Shown here piece by piece: positions 32,096 to 43,824 of a stretch of 64,000 nucleotides of DNA (position 1 is its first letter; each line of letters starts with the position of its first letter). Location: assembly GCF_902686445.1 (NCBI RefSeq), contig NC_062213.1, positions 39,568,741 to 39,632,740 on the forward strand, in the 5' to 3' direction. A program made the translations under genes and the position numbers. Below the pieces are notes generated by a model, which had not been told where the DNA came from, did not search any database, and saw nothing but the letters and a program-made list of their open reading frames with translations. Source of the DNA: Sciurus carolinensis. Lineage: Eukaryota > Chordata > Mammalia > Rodentia > Sciuridae.

Positions 32096-33387
32096 GACAT
32101 TTGAATTAAAAATCTTTTCTGGCTATAGCACTTGTGCATGTGTGTCGATGTTGACTGGGTTTTCTTTTTCCAGGAGTTTCCTCTCTGTGTTCCTCACTTT
32201 CTTATTCATTTACCACAGAATCTAATCACTCAGTTTAGAATCTGCCTCATTCATTTCACACTTCCTAATTCATTTCACCACAGAATCCATCACTCAGTGT
32301 AGAAACTTCCTTCTGGTCCATAAAGCACTTTTGTGGGGGTCTATTTACAAGTAAAGAGTTTGTGCTTCCCCTTGGGAAGGTCATTAATATAATTTTTTAA
32401 ATTAGGAAACTAATACCAGTATTGCAGAATCTTTGGAAAAGCAACAAGAGTATAGCAGAATGATATTTGGTTAATGAACATTTACTAAATGTCAGAGACT
32501 GTCCTAAGAGCTTTGCTAGTATTAATCCCAAGTCCAAGCCACACCAAAGCCCTCTACTCTTTATCCCAGGAACCTAAAAAGAATACTTTAAGCTTGTCAA
32601 AGGTAGAACAAGTGTTAACTCTATCTAGCTATTCTTGAGGGTCAAGCTAAGCAACCAATCCCCTAACCTTTTAGAGGAGGCATGAGGGGTATTTCAAAGC
32701 ATGAGCATTGCAGTTATCTTGCTTTTCACAGGTGTGGCCTTTTGCTATTCAACCACCATTCTGTGGGTTATTTGCAGTGTGCTATAAACCTGGGCATTGA
32801 TAAGGAAGATCAAATGTTTTCTTCTGTGAAATTATAGCCCTGTATTGCTTTAACTTTAGACTTCTCTGGAGTGTGTCTGTGGAGAGACAGTATGTTTACA
32901 GACCCTCGCTGATGCAAGGCACAATGGCAACGTAAGGACAATTGGAGCCGTGGAATGCCACAGCAATCACATGCATGTCATCAGATGCCAACCTGTGCTT
33001 AACACATTCTGAGTCATTTCTTTTGCTCTCATCTTCCCTAGTTTCCCCAGTACATACTGAAGTTCTCTACAGACAAATTTTTATGAGTCCAGCTTTTTTT
33101 TTTTTTTCAGGTGAGAAAACCCAACTCTAATTAGTTTAAGCAATAAAGGGAGATAAATGGTCCATGCAACTTAAAATCCATGGTCAAATAGCTTTAGGCA
33201 CTCCTAGATCCAGGAACTCAAACCATACCACGAGGTTTCTTTCTCTTTTTTCATAACATGTAACCTCATTCTCTTCTGCAGATAACTCCTACCCTGTGAC
33301 CTGGGGCAGTGGCCACTTGTATTTTCAGTTGATGTTTTCTTTATAGCCTTATAATCCCAGAGCAGGCTAGTGTGTCTTTCCTTGCAT
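32096..33387. other. Unique sequence with a faint L2/MIR scrap
   Basis: About 32470-32530 has an antisense L2-like phrase (AACATTTACTAAATGTCAG). Tandem-looking repetition of TTCATTTCACC / ACAGAATC at 32215-32300 suggests a small local duplication. No gene. Confidence 0.4.
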
Positions 33388-33580
33388 GCAAGTGCACAGG
33401 CTGTGGAACCAGACTGTCTAGTTATATAGTCCATCTCTACCACTTAGTTGTGTGATTGTGGACAAGTTACTGTGTCTTTGTTTCAGTTCTGTTATCTATA
33501 AAGGGAAGGTGAAAATAGGATTACATTATCAAATTATATGAGGATTAAATGAATAATGTATCTTAGGCATGTAGAAAAGT
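33388..33580 (+). mobile_element. MIR SINE, interrupted by an LTR
   Basis: Sense MIR (GGAACCAGACTGTC ... CTACCACTTAGTTGTGTGA ... ATGAGGATTAAATGAATAAT). Its 3' end resumes at about 34010-34050 (GGAAAACACTAAATAAATGC) beyond the inserted LTR. Confidence 0.88.
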
Positions 33581-34006
33581 TGTTTTAATCAAACTTTTTT
33601 GCTGCTGTGACCAAAAGACCTGACAAGAACAACATAAAGCAGGAAAAGTCTATTGTGGGGCTCACAGTTTCAGAGATCTGTCTGTAGATGACTGACTCCA
33701 TTCCTCCTGGCAGCAGAACATCATGGCAGAAGGGTGTGTTGGAGGAAAGCAGCTCAGGGTATTATCAGGAAGCACAGAAAGCACACTGCTCAACAAGAAC
33801 AAAATATAAACCCCAAAGGACACCCCCTAGGACCCATCTCCTCCAGCCACACCCTACCTGCCTATAGTTACCACTCAGTGAACGCCTATCAGTGGATTAA
33901 TTCACTGATTGAGTTAGGGCTCTCATAACCCAATCATTTCACCTCTAAACCTTCTTGCATTGTCTCATGCATTTTTTTGGGGATACTACATATCTAAACC
34001 ATAACA
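33581..34006 (-). mobile_element. Rodent MaLR-type solo LTR
   Basis: A 426-bp element bounded by TG...CA with near-matching 5-bp flanks (AAAGT / AAAAT), as expected for ERVL-MaLR. Internal phrases (GACCAAAAGACCTGACAAG, ATCAGTGGATTAATTCACTG, CTCATAACCCAATCATTTC) are typical of rodent MaLR LTRs. No internal region remains. Confidence 0.72.
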
Positions 34007-34050
34007 AAAATTATAGGAAAACACTAAATAAATGCTGGTAGTAGGAGAAG

Positions 34051-34880
34051 ATCTTCCATAGAAGCATTGGCTCAGCTTGAGCAATATGCTATCTGTGGTT
34101 AAATCACTGTGGGAATGGGAACAAAGTAATCTGATTGTCCAAACCTGTCACATTCTAACCCTTGTGCCCTGGTTGGGCTATACCCAAACCACACTTGATC
34201 AGAGAGAAGTCATTCCCAAAGGAAGAACTATTGCATAGACAAATAACATGTTTGCTAAAGGACCAACACCTGATCCAGTCTCCACCATGACAGGAAAGAG
34301 CTAGGTGACCTCTGCCCTGGCAGTCAGTGTGATTTGTAATGAAGTTAGATTGCCTGTATGGTAGTACATTCATGGTTTAAGAATGGACCTAATGAAGCCC
34401 TAAGTGGAAGCATCCTTACCCTCATTCTCTCAGATTTGAGCATCTACATATCTTGATTCCAACTCATTATCTGCTTAGATACTCAATCTAGAACTCCTGG
34501 CTCTGGATATAGCTGGGATACACCATGAACTTTGTTTTGTTTGCCTGTGGCCCTTATACATCCTGGTCTGGATTCTAGTTCCCCGACTCCTGTGGGAATG
34601 GCACACATACCACTCACCACTGCTGCCTGAAACCTCTGGGCACCTTGCCTTGATTGCTGGTTTAGACCAGCAGGTACTGAACTATACCTAAGCTTGCTGT
34701 GTCCTGGGACACCTCCTCTGGGTATCCTGGAGTCAGTTTCCTCATGGTTTCACCTCTGGCCTGCTTTAACTCCCTTCTTTCTTGCCCCAAATTTCAGAAT
34801 ATATTGGCTCCACTTTAACAAGACCAGGCTATGCTTTATTTCTCTCCAATCATATTCTTACAACTCTATTTGTATATTGT
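34051..34880. other. Unique non-coding sequence
   Basis: Nothing recognised in this stretch. Confidence 0.5.
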
Positions 34881-35126
34881 CTTTTTTTTTTCCTGCTCTT
34901 TCTTCTCTTCCTCCTCTTTCTTTTGGCACCAGGGATTGAACCCAGGAGTTCTTAAACACTGAGCCACATTCTCAACCTTTTTTATTTTATTTTTTAAATT
35001 TTGAGCCAGTCTCACGAAGTTGCTGAGGGCCTCGGTAAGTTGCTGAGGCTGGCTTATGAACTTGCGATCCTCCTGCCTCAGCCTTCCAAGCCCTGGGATT
35101 AGAGGTGTGTGCCACCATGTCTGGTT
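34881..35126 (-). mobile_element. B1-dID dimeric SINE with pyrimidine-rich tail
   Basis: Reverse tail (T and CTTCT-rich), reverse ID part (GGCACCAGGGATTGAACCC) and reverse B1 part (GAACTTGCGATCCTCCTGC ... GGTGTGTGCCACCATG). Confidence 0.95.
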
Positions 35127-35192
35127 TTGCTGGTCATTCTTTCAATTTTGGTTCTTACTGAAAAATCTTTCCCATCTATATTACTGGAATGT

Positions 35193-35193
<1 letters not shown>

Positions 35194-35225
<32 letters not shown>

Positions 35226-35239
35226 AACACACACACATA
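35194..35239. repeat. (CA)n microsatellite
   Basis: CA dinucleotides with a short AAACAAAC interruption. Confidence 0.97.
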
Positions 35240-37673
35240 CACAATTTGCATTTCTCTTGAAGACAGCATAATTTTCAATGTCTTAGTACAGGGCAACATG
35301 GGATGTGATAAACTTGAGTCTCTCTAAATGGCATCTTGGGTAGAGTGAAAAGTTCCAGATTCCATATGTATGCCTTAATAGACAATCAGTTCTCTAGCTG
35401 GCTAATAAATTACATTTCCATGTCAGCAAGTGGGTTTTTATATTACAATAAATGATTCCTCAAATACAAGAACTTCTAAAGAGCAGATAAAAGCAGCTGC
35501 AAATGTGATCTAGGAATAAATATCAAGAAAGGAAACACAAGCAGTCTGCAGAGCTCCAGCTGCTCTGCCTCCACTTATCAACATGGTCAGGCACATTTTG
35601 AAGTTGGAAGGCACTTTTCCAACAGCTCTCGCCCTTAAACATGGTTCTTGGAATATTGCAGACATTCTGGTTCCTATCAAAATAGTAGTCACTGTCACCA
35701 AAATTATTCACTTCCTCCTCATCCTCTGTTCTTCTTCTGGTCTTTCTTTGACATCTGTGTCTTCCCTCCTGATGCTGGAGATGACAAATGCTGATTAGGG
35801 GAGGCTATGACGCTACATGCTTTAATACGAGCTGAGCAGAGCCAGGGTTAGCTTGTGATTTATGTGATCATTCTACTCACTGGGACAGGCGAGGCTCTTT
35901 TAATCCCATACCTTTAATCCTTGCCTCCTCCAAACCAGTCACATTTCCATCTTATTGTTGCAGCTGCAGCAAGTTCCTTGAAACTAAACTGCAGTTTTCC
36001 AGGGATGGTAATTCCATCTTCCTGACTGATTCAAAGATTAAACAGAGGGCTTCAGTGACTGCATTCTCAGCAAGCTGCAAGGGCAATCAAAAAGTGGTAT
36101 TTGGGCCAACAACAATACAAATTTCAGACGGAAAGAGGGACTGAAAAAGATCTTTAAAATTAGAGGCATTTGGATGAGTTTATATTTTTGACATTGAAGG
36201 CTGCCTTCTGTACCATAAAGTGCAAAGGATTTAGTATCACTAGTTCCTCAAACCTGGGTCCCTCAGTTAAATAAATCTGCAAGGCATACAGTACAGAAAA
36301 CAGTTTCACCACCGTTCTGCAGTTAATCTGCTCCATAATCTTTGAAAATCTAATAAATTTTTTTTGCATAAAATCCATGTAATTCTCATTAGATTTTTCA
36401 ATAACTGCCTTTTCCTGCCTTTGATGCTCTTGGTCTGTATGCCTTATTTTATATTTTTATTTGAAAGAAAAAAAGTCTATTATTGTTAAGCCTGGCAAAA
36501 ACATTAGGATTATTGAGCCAAAAGAAAAATAAAAAAACTTGTCTTAGGAATTATCAGGAGAGCTATGACAACCTAGTGCATAGAGACAGCCCAGTTACCT
36601 GAGGCCGATGAGTGGCTTTAGAGAACCAGTGAGCGCTGTATCTGCTCCGTCCAGTCAACTGAACCTTCTTGTGGGTGACCGGGAGAAGGTTGGACTTAAG
36701 TAACACCATTTGCACTACAGGATATCTTTCCAGGGGGAATCTAGCTTTGAATAATTACTGTGAGTAGTTTCTCTCCTACTCTCCTCCTTTGTCCCCCATC
36801 ATGTTAAAGTCAGAGGATTTTGTCCTTTTCCTTCTGATTGGTACCATACTGCATCACACACCAGCAACAATCCTGAGGCATTTCATGGGCACAGTGCCCA
36901 GACTCCACTCTGGCATAGGAAAAAAGAGCTGGGTTCATCCACGTTCCTCTGAACTCCAGCAGCCTCTCATTGTACCTTCTGCTCTCTGTAGACGTAGCTT
37001 CTAATCCTGACTTTCACCCTTTTCAGTTTTGTCTGTCCTTGAGTCAATAGATTCAACTATTTGTTCTTCAGTTCTGGCTTTTTACAAAGTTTGTTGCCCC
37101 ACGTGGTATGATTCAGCTTGTCATTCCCAAGTATAAACCCAAACTCCATCCCGAACTTGGGTCTGTAGTGATTCTTTCCTTGATTTGTGCCCCTTCTTCC
37201 TCTCTCTCTCTTTTAATTTAAAGGATCGTGTAGAGAAAACTGTTGGTCCTTTAATAGGTCATAAGTTGAAGGTAATAACTTAACAAGAATTGAGGGCGCT
37301 TAATGAGGAAGAAGTTTGCATAAAGTCGAAGATCTTCCAGAAAAAAACTGTTCTGACTTCACCACTCTACCCGGGGCTGCCTGCTTACACAACCTTGTCA
37401 TTTCTTTTTCCTGTGTGTATAAAGCCTTTATACACACAGTTGGGGTAAGCAGAGACTCAATTTAGCAGAGAAACAGAAGCAGATAATGTTTGTTTATTTA
37501 CAAGGGAAGCAATCAACCTTTGTTCACAAACTTATTAAACAGACAAGGGTTCTCCCTGCTGCCCAAACTGCAATCTGAAGAATTAAGAGCAGGGAGGCCT
37601 GCTGGGGAAAAGGATACTTTCCACAAAATTTTCAGAAGCAAAATGGGATCCTTGTCCTCAGGCTTTCCTGCAA
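35240..37673. other. Unique non-coding sequence
   Basis: No gene or classifiable repeat recognised. Parts such as 35.8-36.1 kb look well mixed in base composition and could be conserved non-coding DNA, but that needs alignment. Confidence 0.45.
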
Positions 37674-37911
37674 TTTTTTTTTTTTTTTTTAGTACTGGGG
37701 ATTAAACCCCGGGTGTACTTAACCAACTTAACCACTAAGCCTCATCCCCAGTCTTTTTATTATTTTTTATTTTGAGACAGCGTCTCACTAAGTTGCATAG
37801 GGCCTTGCTAAATTGCTTAGGGTCTTGCTAAATTGCTGAGGCTATCCTTGAACTTGTGATCCTCCTGCCTCAGCCTCCTGAGTCGCTGGGATTGCACCAC
37901 CATGCCTGGCT
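37674..37911 (-). mobile_element. B1-dID dimeric SINE with internal B1 duplication
   Basis: Reverse ID part (GTACTGGGGATTAAACCCC) and B1 part. Within the B1 part a TTGCTAAATTGCTTAGGG-type unit is repeated about three times at 37791-37845, lengthening the element. Confidence 0.93.
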
Positions 37912-37925
37912 CCTTCCCTGCTCTT

Positions 37926-38064
37926 TTGTAATAATTTTGTTTTGTTTTGTTTTAGTTGTAGATGGACACAGCACCTTTATTTTATTTATTTAATGTGGTA
38001 CTGAGGCTCAAATCCAGTGACCCACATGTGTGAGGCAAGTGCTCCATTGAGCCACAACCCTGGC
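37926..38064 (-). mobile_element. ID SINE with extended tail
   Basis: Reverse extended tail (TTTTAGTTGTAGATGGAC) and ID body (GGTACTGAGGCTCAAATCC ... GAGCCACAACCCTGGCC). Flanks share CCTTCCCT.CTTTT (37912-37925 and 38065-38079), an imperfect target duplication. Confidence 0.92.
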
Positions 38065-39477
38065 CCTTCCCTCCTTTTTTGATATGGACTCTTTGGGCCT
38101 TCAGACTTTCATGAGTCTCCTTAGAAAGATCTGACAACTATTTCAGGGTACCATAGATGGTTCTAGAACTAGAGTGTTTCTTTTTTCTTATTTCATGAAT
38201 GTAAACAACTCCCACAAAGGAGAAAAAAAAAAAAAAAACTGGCTCAACATAAAACAACGGACACGCTTCCAAATTTCTCCCATCACTGTGAACATATAAA
38301 CACACACATATACAAACACACACACACTCACATGTTTTTGTAAAGCTGTAGTCTCTGTGTACACACAGTTTTATGTTTACTGATTTTACCTTATTCCATG
38401 TACACATTTCTGTAACGGGGCTGGTATCCCAGGCTTCAAGACTTTTAACAGCTATAGAATATTCTACCTTGGGCACAGACCTCAGGCTGCACAACCCATG
38501 CATCTTCCTTCTGTGAGCATCTGCTTGTGCCAGTCTCGAGAGAACCATCTATCTGTCCTGAAGGACATGCCTGGGGGTTTCTCAGGCCATTTTCTCAAGG
38601 ACTGCTAGATTTTGGGTCTGTTTGCTTGTTTGTTTTTATGATCTCTTCTGCCACAGTTCTCTCTTATGTTTGTATGACAATGTTATTTCTAGATCTGGTT
38701 TCTTTAAAAATATATCATATTAATCTTTGCCAGCTATCAGTGCATTTGTTCTGAAATGCAATCAAGGTTCACTCTCAAAAGCAAACAATACAAGTGTTGC
38801 CACCTGTTGATGGAAAATTTATTACTCTTGTTTCACTTGGGCCTTGATGAAGAACAGCATGAAAGGAAAAGAGACATTTTATTATAATTCCCACAAACTT
38901 GATCCCTAGACTTATTAACATAATATTTGCATTATTACTGCTCTTTTTGTTATTTCAGACCTTCTTTTAACGTGGGTCATTGACTGTAAGCTAGTATAAA
39001 TTTTGCTTCATTACAATTTGCATTAGATATATTTAAAACCTTTCCATTTGATCAAGGCTCCACATTTTTTTTTAATTTAAAAGTTCCAAAGATCAAACAT
39101 TTTGAAAACCCATGGATGGTATATATCCTAGTACTCCAAATGAAATGATGTCAGCAAGCAGCCAGAGTTTGACAATCCTCAGCGGAACCAATTTTAGCTA
39201 ATTTCAAAGAAGAAAAATAGTTTCCATATTTCATAGAAAGGGTTCCGCTAATAAACATAATAAAGGAACATAGAACAGTTATTTTTCTTCAATCGTCAAG
39301 AATGAGTATGTGTATATTAAGAAAATAAGGCAGCAGCATTCACTTTGATAAACCATAATATATATAAATCAAAGAGCAAGAACCAAGAATTACTATAGTT
39401 TGTAACCAATGCCTTATACACACAATGGTTCTAAAATAGTCAAGTAAATAATATATTCTAACAACAGCCCTCATTCA
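38065..39477. other. Unique non-coding sequence
   Basis: Contains a short CA-rich stretch (38300-38330) and an A-run at 38224-38238. No gene seen. Confidence 0.5.
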
Positions 39478-39540
39478 GCAACCAGCAGTGCCTTGCATGT
39501 AATAAAAGCTCAATAAATGAACTTCTGAATACCTTTTTAT

Positions 39541-39640
39541 TCATTTGCTCATTCATTCAACAATTATTGAGCTCTTACTATGTACCCAAGTTCTGAGCTA
39601 GGTGCTTGGGAATAAACAAGTTGAATAAAACACAGTAGAA
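39541..39640 (-). mobile_element. L2 3'-end fragment
   Basis: Antisense L2 3' phrase (TTCATTCAACAATTATTGAG ... ACTATGTACCC ... CTAGGTGCTTGGG). A sense MIR/L2-type end (GCTCAATAAATGAACTTCTG) sits just before it at 39478-39530. Confidence 0.82.
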
Positions 39641-40229
39641 GTGTAAGAATGTGGAAGTAAGAAAAGAAGCAGTTACGAAGTATTCAAATGCAGGTAATAG
39701 AAGACAGAACAAGACACTGATTGGACTCAAACATTGCCGATATTTATATTATCTTACTTAAGAAGAAGGCTAGAGGTAATTGGCTCCAGGAGCAATTCAG
39801 TGACTCAGAGAAGCCCAAGTCAGGCTGTTTTTGTGTTTCTGATCTCCAAGTCTTAGGCATTGCGTTTTCCTCCTCATGCTTGTCAGCACTGGTTGCAAGA
39901 TGACATTACAGTCTACATTTATAGCAACAAGAAAGAGAGAAAGGGTAACACCAGAAAAGTTACTTTGTCTGAAAATAAGTTTTTAAAAAATCAAGAAACA
40001 AAATGTCTTTTCCAGAAGTATCCCAGCACACTTCCTCTTATACCTCATTGACCAGAACAATGTCATCTGTACGCCTAGCTACAAGGGAGCTTTCTAGCCT
40101 CCCTAGTAAGAAGGAGAAAGGGAAGAGCAGTTGAGAATGGCTCTGGATCCCCGCTGAACCGAGTTCAATACAGTGTGAAAAACCTCCAGCCCCTTGTAGG
40201 CTGTAGTAACTTGAAGATTAAAGTTTCAA

Positions 40230-40400
40230 TTCATTCATTTGTTCATTCGGTAAGTTTATTTGAGAGCTTTTTTGGGGCCAGATCCTCAAGATAGGCAGTG
40301 AACAAGACAGATACCACCCCTGCCCTTAAAGAACTTAAAGTCCAAAAGGGAAAATAGAGGGCAACTAAATAATTACAGTAAAATATGAAGAGTTTCATCA
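40230..40400 (-). mobile_element. L2 3'-end fragment
   Basis: Antisense L2 (ATTCATTTGTTCATTCGG ... CAGTGAACAAGACAGATACC ... CCTGCCCTTAAAGAACTTAA). Confidence 0.8.
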
Positions 40401-41809
40401 GATCCTAATAACCCCAATTAGGATTTAACCCCAAATCCACCTACAGCTTGGGTACTCAGAAAGGACCTTATCAAATAGATATGGGGAATTTTAAAACTGG
40501 ATATGTCCTCCCATTCACTTGCTTGACTAACCAACCAATCAACCAACCAACCCACCAAACTCTTTCCAGTGTGTATTTCAAACACAGCTATTACAATTAG
40601 GCTTTTTTGCAGTTTCACAAGTTGACCTAAATGGGCAATTTTCGTGTTCAACTGGCGCCTCCCAGCTAGTCTATTATGTTGGGCAGCCAGGTACTGACGA
40701 GGCAGATCACTGTTTCCAAGGGTGAGGTTGTAACCTTCTGCTGTTCTAACTTCGGCCTCTTGTCCTGCCTCTCTGGGGACCAGAGGATGTGGCCAAGCAG
40801 TGAGCATGGCTGTAGGCCAGCACAGGAGCCTGGGGGGCTTTCTTAGTGAACATGGGTAACATTTGCACAAACTGAAGCTTCTGGAAAAATCAGAGAGCAG
40901 AGCCCCAGGCCTGAGAAAAAACCATCAATGGACTCCACCAGGCCCAAACAACGGCTGGGCCACTTGTGGCAACATAAAAGGCCAACATCCCGGCCATGAG
41001 TAATGTGCTCTTGGCAGCTGTTAAAAGGGGCCTAAAACCTCACTGGCTCCCAGACTCAGCCGGACGGGCCAGGTGCAGGCTGACAGGAGAGCTGTGTTGA
41101 TTCTAAAGGCCAGAGATGTTATTTTGAGGTTTGACTGTTTATGTCTCATTACTGCTAATTTCCATGAGTTTGCAGGCCTTGTTCTGACAACCCCAGCCCC
41201 TGGTGGAGAAATCTATCTACACACGAAGGCTATTCACTAACCTACCCCCACCCCCAATTTTTTTGTTTGATGAGAATCATTTCTGGGAATACAACAATCT
41301 TCATGTGGAAGTTTCTTAAGCAATTTTAGTTTGGGTTTGTGGGTCCCTCTCCTCTGAAGTCTTTCACTGGGTATGGGTAGGGCTGGCCTGGGATACATAT
41401 AAACAAAGTTTTTACCTTCTAATTCTCCTCCTCTTAGAATGCTTGTGAGTATTAAGATAGTGGTCTATGTAAATACACAAAAGCATTAGCTTGCTTTTAT
41501 AGTTAGAAAATTCAGTGGGAAAAGATTCAATACATAAGAAAAAAGAGCAACACAGCATTAAATTGGACAAGAAATGTGCAAGAGACAGAGATCTCCCCTC
41601 CCTTAGGCATTTTAGTCTGTTCCCCACACTGTCCTTGACTGTGCGGGACTCATCCCACAAGGTCCCTTCCTGGAGCTTAGTCCTAACCTTTTCTGCTCCA
41701 GACAAAGATTTCCACAGTTTTTTCTTATGGAAAACTCTAAACATATACAAAGTCACTGTCATTTCTTTATTATTGCCACCTCTACTCTTTGCCCCACTCC
41801 ATTATTTTT
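40401..41809. other. Unique non-coding sequence
   Basis: A short CCAA-rich tract at 40521-40550. The 150-codon minus-strand frame at 40418-40870 has no homology that I recognise and includes that tract. No gene called. Confidence 0.45.
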
Positions 41810-42005
41810 CTTACAATTTTTAAAGGTAAAATGTACATACATTGGAATGCACAGCTCTTAGCTGTACACGTTTGATAAATGGAGACATCATCCATGTAAC
41901 TTCCACCCATCACAAGAATGCATTTCCACCACTGGGTGAAGTTCTCTTATGTGCCTTCCCAGTCAATATCCTCAGGCAACCATTGTTCTGATTATTATTA
42001 TTTTT
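41810..42005 (-). mobile_element. Possible ancient L1 relic (antisense)
   Basis: Diverged sequence like the antisense 3' part of old L1s (AAAATGTACATACATTGGAAT ... CATCACAAGAATGCATTTCC ... CAACCATTGTTCTGATT). Confidence 0.35.
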
Positions 42006-43439
42006 TTATACCTCAGATTTTTGGCGGGGGGGGGGGCTGTTTTAGAACTGACAAAGATTTTTCTGTATCCTATCTCTGAACTCTACTCTCAGTTTCCTAA
42101 GGCAAGAGCTGGCTTATCTGCTGAGACAATGCATCCTCATCTATTAGTAGGTGCTAATGGATGGATGTGTTTCCCCTCTCCAGTCAAATCTTGGCATTCA
42201 TTACACAGAGGTCTTTACAGATATAGCCACTAAACTCTAAAGGTCCCTCTTCCAAGGGACCACTGATAGTAGGGGAGATGCTTGAGGGGCCCCTCAACTC
42301 TGCCCTCTGGGCCTGTTGTATATAGTACCTGCCAAGGCACAATATAGGGTTCTTACACTGATACATTGGCAGATCTTGCTTGAGAAATCTTGGCTTATGA
42401 ACACTCTCTGTTTCCTTCCCTCATTATTATGGTTTATTGTCATTGTTATGGGCCCATATGCCTAAGCCAGCTCCCCTGACCCTTTCTTCTGCTTGGCTGG
42501 GACACTGCTACTGCCTCCTACTCTGTGGCTAATCTAGACATGGCTGACAGAGGCACCATGTCACCTCTCCTCGCATTGTGATTGTCGGCCTCTCTGCTGA
42601 GCCATGGATTTGAACCCTGGAGAATGACACCTACAGCAAGGATTCAGATTTTTTTCTTCTATCGTTAGTATTGAGTAGATATTAGATTAGTATTTTTTTT
42701 TCCTATGTTAGTATAAATATCGTTAGTATTAAGCTGTCCTCAGGTAGGACAGCTGCCTTTTAATGTAGCTCTGGGTTTCAGCAGACAGGAAATATGTGTA
42801 TTCTTATTTTACAAGCTATATGCCAGGCTCTTAATCAGCCCTAGGATGTCAGCAGCAAAAGGTACCCCAAATAGTTGGCTTCAGTGTATCAAGTAGGCTT
42901 TGACCCTTTGGGTAAACTAGGGCTTGGCTTCCCTGGGAGAAACCTCCTAATGTCATTATCATGATAGCGTTAATATGTTGGTTACCCTCTATTGATTAAG
43001 CACTTTATGTGTTTTATCTCCTCTAGTGCTTTTGAAGGCAGTTATTTTAGTCTTCAGAGAAAAAGGGGAAGGGAAAAATATTTTTGGTGTATTAGTTTAC
43101 ATCTGCCATCCCAGGCTTATGAAGTAGGCACTATTTGTATCCCCTCTGGAAGATTACATGGGTAAATACATCTAAGTTCTTTAGAATAGTGCCCGCCCAA
43201 GGAAAACACTACATAAACATTTACTTTAGTTCTTAGTAGGTAATTCACTTGCTAGAAGTTGCCTAGCTAGAAAGAAGCAGGGTAGGTGCTTAGAGTTGCT
43301 GTTCTTCCCTCACATTCCCCAAGGACACTTCTGAATCCTTAGACCCAAAGATATGGCACTAACTTTAGGCTCAGTTCCTGGTGTTTGGCAGGGGTTTGTG
43401 GGGTCTGTAATCTATAATAGGATAGGAGAAGTTTCTGAG
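42006..43439. other. Non-coding sequence with faint MIR traces
   Basis: A G12 run is at about 42024-42035. MIR-like scraps near 42985-43060 and 43120-43215 are too diverged to define. No gene. Confidence 0.4.
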
Positions 43440-43752
43440 AGCATACCATAGACTAGATGGCATATAAACAGTAGAAACTTATATTCTCACAGTTACAGAA
43501 GTCCAAGATTAAGGGACTGGTGTATTCAGGGTCTGGAGAGGGCCTACTTCCTGATATGTCTTCATATGGTAAAAGGGGCAAAGGAGCACTTTTGGATCCC
43601 TCATAAAAGGGCACTAATCCCATTCATAAGGGCTCCACCCACATGACCTAATCACTTCCCAAGGAAGAGCTCCACCTCCTACTACCATCATTTTTGAGGG
43701 TAAAGATTTCAAGATAAAAATTTTGAGGGGATACAAACATTCAGTCCATAAT
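43440..43752 (-). mobile_element. MST/THE-type MaLR LTR fragment
   Basis: Antisense MaLR phrases in order: ACCATAGACTAGATGGC, TTCTCACAGTTACAGAAG, AAAGGGCACTAATCCCATTC, CCCACATGACCTAATCACTTC, ACAAACATTCAGTCC. Confidence 0.8.
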
Positions 43753-43824
43753 AGATGAGAAGCCTGCCTGTGGATTCTGCTCCCTGGAATGCAATCTGTA
43801 CTGTTGTCCTTTTAAAAAGACTAT

